A DNA stretch of 64,000 nt from Asterias rubens (Eukaryota; Echinodermata; Asteroidea; Forcipulatida; Asteriidae). Each line of letters begins with the position of its first letter. The first letter of the stretch is position 1. Of the stretch, positions 11,001 to 23,000 are shown one piece after another. The notes below the pieces were generated by a model that saw only the letters and a list, made by a program, of their open reading frames with translations, made no database searches and was not told where the DNA came from. The translations under genes and the position numbers were made by a program. The DNA is taken from NCBI RefSeq assembly GCF_902459465.1, contig NC_047077.1:1550001-1614000 (forward strand). The letters are read 5' to 3'.

Positions 11001-14000
11001 ACTGCCTGGCCTATTGAAATCGACCACAAAGCTCTATAGGACGTGGACACAGGAGATCGGTGCGACTGACCCTTGCTGTCTCTGCAGTTGATTAATTGAG
11101 TCAGAGTGAAGAGAATTGGCTAGTTGGAGTGACGAGTTAGTGCGGAATCGGTTCAGGAGGTACATTTTACCATTGGGAAGGTCTATCCCCGGGAACTGGA
11201 TGGTGCGATCCTATTTCATCAGGAACTTGTGCCGTCTGGACCTTGCCACTGCGTGCGCCGCTTTTCTGCTTTAGCTTTGCAGAACCATCACTGATATGGC
11301 ACACTCTCTTTGGATCATCTGAATAGGGAAATTTGCCTTACTCAGGACTGGTAGCCAATCAGTCTTTGTGCAGCTAACAGCACCAGCGATGGTCCTCATG
11401 GTGCTGTTCAATTGAATATCGAGTAGGCTTGAGAGTTTCTCCAAACTGGATCACAATACTCAGCCCACAGTGGCAGATAGCTAGCGCCGATGAGCAAAGT
11501 GTTTCGGCATTTGCTACCAAGAATTTACCAGTGAGATTGTGGATCATATTGTTTCTGGTCCCAATTTTGACAGCCACCTTCTGCAGAGGAGTTTTAAAGG
11601 CAATTGTAGGGTCACCGCAATGGTATGGACAGTTTCAACCAGATTAACACCACCAAGCCGCCCTAAACTTAACTATATGTTTCCCATACCCAAGGTCAAC
11701 CACATACCACTACTCACTTTCTTCCGTGTATGTTCAATCAATCAGGCATAAGGCCAATATACCCTCCGCTCACAAGAAACTTCATCATAAAACGAGGGAT
11801 TCTTTAACCGATCATCGAATTGACTATAGTGCTGCAGAGCTCATCACTCTCATTCAGCCTTTTATCTCTGTAATCGAAAAGCCAAATGCCAACTGAACGT
11901 CTCCTGGTTTGGGGCTCTTCTTGAAAACTGTGTTCATACAGTGTATCTAGGTGTCACCCTAGACCGCTGCCTCTCCTTTAAGACTCATGTTGCGAAGACC
12001 AAAGCCAAAGTCTGTGCAAGAAACAACATTGTCAGCAAACTTACTGGGAACAAGATGGAGTGCCATCCCAGACACTCTTCGATCAACAGCCTTAGCCCTT
12101 TGTTTTTCATCTGCAGAGTATGCGTGCCCAGTCTGGGAAAGATCTACCCACACTAAGAAGATTGATCAAGCCATCAATGCTACATGCCGACTCATCACTG
12201 GATGCCTCAGACCAACACCAACTGATAGCCTGTACAAACTTTCTGGTATAGCCAGACCACGAGCGAAACCCTCCATTCAGCCACACACCTGCTAAGAATA
12301 GACTCGGTCCAAGAAAAGCTTCCTCAACAAAGTCAAACCAAGTGCAGAAGCCGGGGCTCTTCGAACTGCCATGTGACATGAGAGACTTGGTAAACTTCCA
12401 CCTAGAACATCCATGGACATAAGTGATTCGGAAGAACTCCTCCCTGATGCTGACTCAGGTTGGGCTGAATAGAAGTGCCTCAACAAACTTAGAACATCAA
12501 CTGGCCGGTGCAACGTGTCTCTCAAGAAGTGGGGATATCTAGAAGACGTTACCTGCATATGTAAGACAGAGCCACAAACTATGGAGCAGGAATACAGAAC
12601 TGAGGACCTTGCTGAAACACAATATATAGTGTGTGTGGACACGATAAGAAGAACAAGAAGCCACGAATGCCACCACGAATGCCTTGAGAGGCCATTGAAA
12701 TTTCACGACACTCTTCTTCAAAACATCAGCCTCCACCTAAATGACATTTGGCTTCTTCTCTTCCTGACCATGGATATCGACCCTCTATCCACAATACCTT
12801 TCCTAAACCCCCATTAACTTGGGTCGTACTGGTAGATTTCAATGGCCTCTCTAATGGCCTCATCAAATACCAACTCACCACTTTTCCTTTTCCCTGTACA
12901 TGTTACCTATTTCAGTATTCCGACATGTATGCTACAGCTCAGTGATCATTCCAACACATCCCAACCGAATAACTACACTGTATGAGTGGATTCATCGCCA
13001 ACCTGCAAACCTTTCTCAAAATTGCAAAAAAACTGCTAATATAAATTTTACTTATTGTTCTGGCCTGCATGGCATGGTGCCAGATCACACTGTGTGGGTA
13101 TAATGGCGTGATTTGAGAGCTTGAGTTTGCCATAGCCATAGCATACATAACCGACGATTTTACAGCACATGTATGTCTGATGTCATTACTATGACAGAGT
13201 ATCAGATTTTGCCGGCCCAGGACATACTTTCATTCCTGTATTGTTGATGAGATTGTTGGCTGCTTGTGCATTCTTGGCTGTATTACACATGTGTAATTTA
13301 GACACACCCTCGTTTACTACTCTGGCCCCGCCCACAAAAGAGGGGATAAATAAAGAAACTATTTAAACTCATGGGAAAAATGTATTCTTTTATAGTATTT
13401 CTATTCAAATAACATAAATCAGCTTAAAAAACAATTAAAAAACAGTAATAGTTCACTGAAGATAAAACTTTGTTTTTAAAACGCCCACTTTTAGAAATAT
13501 TGAAACTCCGCCCACAAAAAGGAATTTTTTCACTAATTTATGTTCTAACTTATAATTATGATTTTCAAGTTTATATTTCTGGTCCAAAGAACAAAAAAAA
13601 TTATTCTAAGTATGATTTTGCCCAATATTTATATCAAAGACCCCCCCCCCTTTTTATGCAAATGAGGCTCCGCCCCTAAATAAGCGAGACCCAAGGTGGG
13701 TCCCGGTCTTAAATTGTTAATTAGCCCAATACCAACCATCATAGCAAATTTCATGCTTTTACCACAAAGTGCACAATTGTTCACCTTAGCAGCTGCACTA
13801 TAAAGTAAGACTGAATCAAATTCAACCCACAAAAGATAGACCGTCCAGCAAGGGGGTTTATCTTTAGACCGCTTCAGGTTTATCATTTAACACTGTGTGT
13901 GGACAGAATAGAAAAGACCACATCTGGTTTAACTCACAACAGAGGACCCATTGACCTCCGTAATCACACAGTGATCAATGAACAGGACAATAAACCGAAT

Positions 14001-17000
14001 GTTAGAGTAAACGGGGTTGCACTGGCTTTGACCTCTTCACACCAAAGATAAACCGTATCGGGTTTAACTCAGTGCTGTCTTGAACGCAAGGGGAACAACT
14101 TTTTACAACCACCTTGAAAGTTAAACCAGTTCGGGTCCAACTTAGTACGCTGTCTGAACATACTCTATGAGAGTGATTTACAAATGAATACCTTCCCTTC
14201 AATCAACAAGTTATTGAACAGATCATATGCTCGACCTATCAAAAATATAATTTCTTTTACGTTTTCTAGATTTTTTCTTTTGAATTCAAGAATAAAGGGA
14301 TAATGTGCAGAAATAACTGAATCAAGAAAAAATGAGACACAAACTCAATTCAGCTAGAATGTTCGAACTCCGGAAATTTGTATTCAGGGCAGGTTTAGAG
14401 AAGGAATTATTAGAGAAGGAACAACCTTGAGACGATTAATATAGGACTTACTTTTTATAATCAAAGACATGTTCTGCTTGTGCTGTGTTCCATTTTAGTT
14501 TCCGCTTCTTCAATAGCTCTAGATACCTGAAAGTCAAAGGAACAAAACTAAAAATTTTGTAAACTTAAAAAACATCAGTGGTCAGCTGCTGCTTTAAAGG
14601 ATTCAGGTACTTTTTCAAAATGTCCACAGATTTACATTAAACTTTCAGGGTTTGAAGAAAATGATAGTGGAAAGCTTCCCTTCAAATATTACTAACTAAG
14701 GTTGTGTAGTTTTTGAGAAATGAGTAAAACAATTCACAAATACATTTTGGTCTCATGAGACCAAAATTATTTTAGCATGTGAAATCCCCTTAACCAGTTA
14801 TGATATTATACCAAAACCATAGCATAACTGGTTAATACGTTTCCACATGCTAAAACTGAGACGAAAATTATTACTTTTACTGATTTCTCAAAAACTACAG
14901 TACCTCAGTATGTAAAATTTCAAGGGAAGCTTTCTACTATCATAATCTTCAAACTGTGTAAGTTTAATGTAAATCTGTGGACATTGTGTTTTTTGTTAGG
15001 AAACAGTACATATCCTTTAATTAGTTTATGATCAATCTTTTTGTAATTGATTCAAAACTTGCCGATGTGTGTACTTTGTATTTTGCCAGAGTCCAGTAAA
15101 AAACAAATAAATAAGCATATTACTCAATTCCGGAAAAGACTCAGTAGACAATGCTGTACTCATCAGTGTATGAATAAACCATATTCTTTATCCCTGATGC
15201 ATTTTTGGCACTAATAATATGTTGTTACGATGCCTGCTGCCACAATACAGGATTCAAACTGACCCTAGCCTACCAGCTATCTCTAGGTGGTAAGACATCT
15301 GGGCCCAATTTCATAGCGCTGCTTATTGGCCTATTTTGTGCTCACTTTGCAATTTTTATTTCATAGCGCTGCTAACCGTAAGCACACGAAAAGGCATGCT
15401 AACATTTCGATGCTTACCGCACGAAAATAAATTACGTCACAATGCAAATCCGCGGTAAACACGCAATATGGCCACCCAACTTTTCTGCTAACCTTTGAAA
15501 TATGCTAAGGCTTAAGCAAATTTTTCTGCTACAAATTGGGCCCTGCCCTAGAATGGTAAAGGTCATGGGTTCGAATCCCTCCTGAGTAATGTGCCTGTTG
15601 ATTTTTATTGTATCAAAATTCTTCATTCCATGAAGCTTATGTTGTTGTGACTGGTGCCTAACTCATAGCTTAGCTAAGAAGTTTGTTAAGCAGTATTTTC
15701 TGCTAGACAGCTTTATGGAAGAACAAAAATCTCCAAAGCACAGGAAAACTTACTGAGGAAAACAGGTTACCAGCCACCACTCCATAAAGTTTACTTGTTG
15801 TGACTGATGCCCCACTCATTTTTTGCTCAGCAAAGAAATTGTTTGAAGCAGTATTTTGTGTAAAGGCACGGGATACCATTTGTTATTACTCAAAATAATT
15901 GTTAACATAAAAACTCACTTGGTAAAAGCAACGGAGAGCTGTTGATGGTATAAAACATTGTGAGAAACGGCTTCCTCTGAAGTAGCATAGTTTTTGAGAA
16001 AGTAATTTTCCACTAAAATATTTGAATTTGAATTCAAGACCTCAGAATTAGATTTTGAGGTCCCAAAGTCATGCATCTGAAACCACAAAGCTTAGTGCAA
16101 CAAGGGTGTTTTTTCTCACATTACTATCCCTCAACTTCGAAGACTGGTCAAAGACTGGTGGGAAGACTGGTTTTTAAAAATTACAAAAAGTGTCCAGTTT
16201 CTTTAAAAGACCTTTATGTAATTGGGTCCAGATCATATACACACAATAAATCTACACAAGCGTCAATCTCTAAATTTTATTTCAAATGTTCTGCCTACCT
16301 TGGACCGATCATAGCTTCAGCAGACTGTGGGCCATAATCATAGCCATAGAAGTTCAACCCCAGTAGAATTTTAGCTCTTTCTTCAGGATTGGGATCAGGC
16401 GTGATATCTTTCACACAGGATCTCACCCAGTCAATGGGAGAATTAGGTCCTGGCCTGAAATGGTACAAAAAATACAAACTAAAATGAGGTCCAGAACATA
16501 TTGTGGCTGAGAACATAAGAGCATCGGACTCAACCTCTTGTGTTTCTGATCAGCAGAGTGTGGGTTCTAGTCGCGGTTGTGACACTTGTGTCCTGTGGCA
16601 AGATACTATTTTTGCAGCGCTCTTCTATGTTGGTTCTGTAAGATGTGTAATACACGTATGTGATGTGTAATACACTTTACATGTATGTATCCTAAAGACA
16701 AGGAGCTTGCTCTGGGGTTCCTGACTTTGTTGCCCCACAGCACCCTGTAAACCATTACATGGTGCTAAAAAAGGAGGTGGTCTCATCCAACAAAAAGATA
16801 GCTCCACATACCTTGCGGAATAAAACACTGGACAGTTTGATACGCTTGGTACCTGCTGTCAACTTGGTGAACATTAAAGGCCTATTCAACATTCTTGTGA
16901 GAATACCTTGACAGTTTAATGCTCTTTTTCAACAAGTTCAGCTGAAATGTAACATGTAACTTTCGTTTTGTATCTTTCGTTAAAATTTTTCTGATAATGT

Positions 17001-20000
17001 TGACAAAAACCATTCTATGACATTTTGCCTGCGGCATACTAGCTATTCACAAAAGATAAATTGACAAATTGAAGTTGGACTTACGATTGAGCGCTGGAAT
17101 AATCATACGTCATCAAACTAAAGCCATCTACAATCGGTGACAGCACTTTGAAATCATTAGCAGAAAACATACCAGGACCACTGAAAATAATAAAAAATAT
17201 TAATTACATACTGTTAGACCCCAAATAACCCCGGTTTCCCCTTGGGTATGCCGCCATCACTGAGATAAAACAATGGAGGCGCAAGCGAGTATGTAGCCTC
17301 ACCATCTGACATCACACTTTAAGGCCATTGGACACTTTCGGTAAAGGCCCACACTTCGTGTATCACAACTTAAACATAAAATAACAAACCTGTGAAAATT
17401 AAGGTTCAATTGGTCATCGGAGTCGGCAAAAAATAACAGGAAAACCCACCCTTGTTTGCGCACGTTTCGCCGTGTCCTGACATGTGTTTAAAATAACTCC
17501 ATAATTCTCGGTATCAGGAATTGATATTGTTAATGTTTTCTCAAAAAAGTAAAGCATTCCATGAAATAATATTTCAAGAGAAGTCTTTCACCATTATCTT
17601 CTGTAAATCCAGTTACAGTTATTTGCAAATCTGTGAACTTTTATTTGTTTTCTGTACCGAAAGTGTCCATTGACTTTAAGGCTCATGAATACGCCAGAGA
17701 GTGGCCTCTAGCCTAGGTCAACCCCAGTCCTTAATCACCTTTAACCTAGATTCATTTCACACACAGTTGAATCCTAAATACATCATGTACCAACATTACA
17801 TGAAAGTACATTTACTGTACATAAACACATGTGGACTTTGCATACAGTACATATGGAAAGTAAAGCTTTCCATATCTGTATTTTGATTGGTCCGAGGTGG
17901 TGTTTGTCAGCTACACCCACATCACCTCGGACCAATCAAAACACTCAAATATGTAGAGCTTACGTCACTGCACTTTTATCGAATGACAGTGTATCCAATG
18001 AAATCACCCGTTCTATAAAGCAAGTACTGTACCTGTCTTTATCAATGCGGATAAAGACAGGGAACCAGTGTAGTGAGTTTGCCCCACGCACAACTTTCAG
18101 CCAATCATGTACGTTTCCTTTGACCTGAGTGAGGGCGCTTTTTGAGTTTGTGGCATCATATGCAACAGTTGGATTTATTACAATCAGGGTTGAAGCTGAT
18201 GTTAGTCTTAGTGCAAGACATTGTTTTTTTACTATCACTCAACTATCGCAATCCCTGTTCTCTTCTATTGTCTTCTTATACCCCTGGCAGAGAAGGTCTG
18301 CGATCCTCTGAAAAATCCCTTCTCTGTGAGCACAGGCCTTCTCGATCTGCCGGATCCAGTCTTTTTCTTAAGCTTGGCCGAAGGAATGGAACAAATTACC
18401 TAAACTCATCAGGGTATCATCTTCTTAACTGCCATTAAAAAAAAAAAAAAAATCAAAACCTACTTTTTCAGTCAGCCTCATCATTAATCCTTTGTTGTTT
18501 TGTTTATCTTTCTTTCCTTTGCATTGTTCTTGTTTTATTCATTGTTCAGCACTTTGATTTGTGTTAAAGGCGCTATATAAATACCTATATTATTAATTTT
18601 TAATAATATTATCCCCTGCTCCACTTTTCTCCTTACTGCACTGCACACATTACTATTAAACAATAGTAATCCTTCACCGCACCTTTGCGCTTACAGAAAC
18701 TCCCTCTATCTATGAAATAGTCCTGACATGTGTGCGTAAAGTGTATGGGGGGCCTATGGCATTATCATAGAGGTTGACCAACTCAACACAAACATCTTGT
18801 ATCTTGATGCATGCGAATGGAAGGCTGAAACATTGGAGTTGTGACCAACCACCAAACTAAAAAAGTTAGGCAAAGAATTACAAGTTTCTAATCTCACCTT
18901 AAAATGATGTAAAATGTTGTTTTATTTGATAGTCTCTCAGAGCGAAAATTAAAACAGGACATCAAAATCGAGTAGGGAGACTAACTGATAAATAGGGAGA
19001 TGGCCAGCATAGGGCTGGATGGCTCAATTGATAAATGCACAGAAGTTATTCCAGAAGTCGTTTTGGGGTTCAAGTTCTGCTCCAGTCTATTTTCTTGCTC
19101 CAAACCAAATTATTTTAAAAATACATATTTACCTCTGCATAACAGGCGGTGGGATTACAAGTACACATTTCATATCTGAGTTGTGCATTTCTTCTGCTAT
19201 GTCAACCACTAAGTGCTGCATCTCCCTGCATATCAAACAAAACGAAAAACAAGGACGATTAGACTCGAAAGTTCTCCTAAAAAATGATAGTTAAATGAAT
19301 AATAAAAATAATATAAATAATAATAATAACAGGTATTTAGAAATGCTCCCCATAAAAAGCTATATCGCAGCGCTTACAAAACTAAAAATGCACAATAAAC
19401 AACAAAATCTTAGCTACATATATTCAATGTTTCAAAAGCATGAGAAAAAGAGAAAAGCTTAAACAAGGAAGAGATGTGTTTTCAGAAGTTTTTTAAACTC
19501 TGGTCTGTGGATTTATTGGCTGTAATGAAAGATGGGGTGTTGTTCAATTCTGTGGATGCAGTAACAGTGAATGTGCGATTGCCAGATTTGCTACGGGTCC
19601 CAGGAATGGTAAGCAAAAATGGGTCTTGAGAGAAGCCAAGATTAGGGCGAGATAGGTTATGAAATTGATAAGCCATTTGCGAGTTAGATTTGAATAGTGT
19701 CTGGTACAATGACATGCTTAGTCACAATGTGTTGCTTACTTTTGAATTCCTCAGACTGTAGAGGCAGTTGCTATGTCAAATGGTTCGGTGGCAAACCTTT
19801 GCATAGCAACCTCCACATGAGCAAACCCTACAGCCATTGTGCTATACACATCAATATAGAATCGTGTTCACCGTTTTCCCGATTTCATAAAGCTGATAAG
19901 TAGAAGATACTGCCAAGCAAATTTCTATGCTAAGCAAAAAATGGTTGGGGCACCGGTCACTACAATTTTTACGGAAATTTGGCTGGTAACCAGTTTCTTC

Positions 20001-23000
20001 CAAGCAATGATTATCTGTGCTTAATAAGTTTCTATGCTTACAGGCTTTAGTGAAATTTGCCCTAAAAGGAGGAACTAGGCCGGGCATACTGGTGGCACAT
20101 TATTTTGCCATGAAGTATCTGTAGAAAAGAGAGAGGCTTTACAATACGATCATCTCGTCTCCTGCCGATGACAAGAGCAAGCTAGTCGAAACGTTAAGAC
20201 CAATTAAGAACTCACTCCGTGGAAGTGAAGTTAATAACGATCCACTCAAAGCTAAAGTAGTAGACCCGGCCAATTTTCTACCTTCCATCCAGGTGCATGT
20301 ACATGCACAGTGTAGTAGTTAAAAAGCAGGACAGTTCTTTTCAGAACTGAGAAGTCTCCTGAATTCCGAAATTCTACTCCGCGGTAGTAGTATATAAAGC
20401 AAGATAGTTCTCTAAAGAACAAAACCGACCTTGCAAATACACACAATGGTGTTACCGCAAAACTTATAAAGATTGACTCACATTCTTGCTTGTCCCCCAA
20501 GTTGACTCCAGACCTCAAGAACAACTCCATCAAAATTATGTTTCTACCAAACAACAAAAAACAAAGAAGGATTAAATGAAGTATTTCACCCCAGGGATCA
20601 CTTAAGGGGTGCTGATACCTTTTATAGTTTTTGGCCATGACATGAATCCCTACTCACTGTGAATGGTGATGTATGTAATATAATTTACCTTGGGGCTTTA
20701 ATGCCGAGGGCAAAGTTAAAAAGCACTACCATACTCTAACATCTAGGCCAGATCTAGGTAACAATAATAATAATAACCCGTTTTTATATAGCGCTTTTCA
20801 CACCCGGAGGGCGTCCTAAAGCTCTTCAAATTATTACCCCTGGTCAAGGGCCTTAATTCACTCCTTAAACCATATTAGCTCCCTGGTAGGGAGTGTACAG
20901 CCTTGTGCAACATTAATATGCGCTACTCCGCTAAATCAATCACAAGAACCATCTCTGCCCTCACAGGTACCCATTTACCCCTGGGTGGAGAGAAGCAATT
21001 ATACTAAAAGTATCTTGCTCAGGGACACAAGTGTCACGACCGGGATTCGAACCCACACTCTGCTGAACAGAAGCAACAGAGCTCGAGTTCGGTGCGCTTA
21101 TCCGCTCGGCCAGGTACAATAAATACATGTAAGAGAAGCGAAATTGCTCCAACTGCAGGCATCGAGAAAGGTGTGTTCTTGCTACGGCTATGGCTAGATT
21201 TCCTCATCACCATGCATTAAAGTATAGGATGTCCTTAGCAACACAACTATAGCAACAGTCATAGCCGTAGTATAGCTACAGCCATCAATTAAGATCACCT
21301 AACAAAGAGGACTTCTTTTCTACTGGGGGTAAATAAATAACACCACACCTTGTAAAATGCTGAGATGGTTTTAGCGAGAGCTTGAAGTTCTGTTTCTTCT
21401 TGAAACACGGCGATGAAGTCATGTTTAGTCCATTGATCAAATAGGAGTCTAGGATCTGTACAATAAATAATAATAATTACATCATTTATAGAGAGTTAAA
21501 TATTTAAGTTTCTAAGCACTTTAACCAGTTTGACAGAACAGATGGGTTTTGAAGATATAATTTAAAATTGTCTTGAATGTGGGTGCGGGTAGCTTAAAAC
21601 AGATGGCACATATGAATGGGTACAAACATGTAACAGATGTAAGGAGATCAGTCTTTTAAAGGCACTGGACACTATTAGTTAACTACTCAAAATAGTTGTT
21701 AGCATAAAAACTTACTTGGTAACAAACAATGGAGAGCTGTTGATAGTAAAACAAATTTTTGTTAAATGGCTCCCTCTGAAGTACTTAGTTTTGGAGAAAG
21801 AGGTAAATTCTCACTCAAATATTAAAATACTTCAGGCCTGAAGCCTTTCTTAGGCACCTGAAAGCACACAAATGTGTGCAACAATTTTTTTTTTTTTTTA
21901 CACGATTTTCTTGCAACTTCAAGGACCAATTGAGTCACAGATTTGTTATTTTGAGATACACCAAGTGAGAATACTGGTCTTTGACAATAATTACCAAAAG
22001 TGTCCAGTGCCTTTAACACCTTTATGAAAATGTACCCGTTGCAAGAAGGGTTACTCATCTACTGTTTGAACATAGCTTTGTGTCTTCCGCAATGTCGAAA
22101 CCGAAACATACACAAACAATGACCCCTTTTGCACAATGTGGAATGCACCTCCAATAAATGAGCATAGATCTACAACTTCCACCATTTTGGAAGTCTATTC
22201 CTTCGGGTACATTTTTACTCCCAAAAATGGCAGACAAACAATTAGGAACATTATAAATGTGCTCTTATTGTGCAAGGCAGAAACAATGTGGCAAAGCAGG
22301 AGCAATGTGGTGGAAAAGTTGCTATAGTGTGAATAGTTAATTTGTAATAACAAACAAAAAAACTTGCCCTGCTTTTCACTTTTTCAGAAGCAAATCTTAC
22401 ATATTTTAACGGAGCGCTTTCCTTTCTTGACAATCTTGACCCATTCTGAAATAAGTACAAAAGAAAAAGTAGTTCATGAATGTATACATAAATATACGCT
22501 TTAATTCATACCTTTACAATTTAAACTTTTAGCAAAATATGTTTAACAACTTTGAAAGATATTCATATTTTGGGGGGAATTTGTTTGACGATATGTCTAG
22601 TGCACCGGCTCAAGTTCTGAATGAGTGAGTCATTGGAGTTTGGGTTTGACTCCCGGTCATGACACTTATGTCCTTGAGCAAGTCACCTTACCATAATTGC
22701 TTCTCTTCACCTAGGTGTTTAAAAGGGAACCTGAGAGTACTAAGACAGTGTTGAGTTGGGTTAAACCCTTAGAGCTAATTTAAGCAGCTTGTGGTTGTCT
22801 TCCGAGCACATAACACCCATTTGATATAATCTCCACTGGCTTCCTGTTGAACATAGAGTACAATTAAAAATCTTGGTTCTCACATTCAAGGCCCTCAATG
22901 GACTAGCACCTTGCTACATTACAGATCTTCTACAACAACGTAACATCAGACCAGGCCTTAGATCGTCATCATCATCACACATACTCTATGTTCCCAAAAC

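Larger units (their letters stand above)
9640..14190. mobile_element. Large inverted-arm composite element in CHID1 intron 10
   Basis: The left arm (about 9640-10230) and right arm (about 13310-14190) are inverted relatives: gtgcactttgtggtaaaagc against gcttttaccacaaagtgcac, and gacccatcttgg against ccaaggtgggtc. Each arm holds three spaced blocks of the type ttttgtgggcggag (9836, 9995, 10145; inverted at 13325, 13505, 13665). The outer segments carry ggtttaactc and agttcgggt motifs. The interior holds retrotransposon relics. No transposase is seen. Confidence 0.65.

Noticed and set aside
20140-20215. Hammerhead-ribozyme-like motif (gatga ... gaaac)
   Set aside because: The CUGAUGA core is CCGATGA, and the bases that would close stem II next to GAAA are C-C. 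The stem pairs only in a register that breaks the core. Treated as a Penelope-type repeat end.
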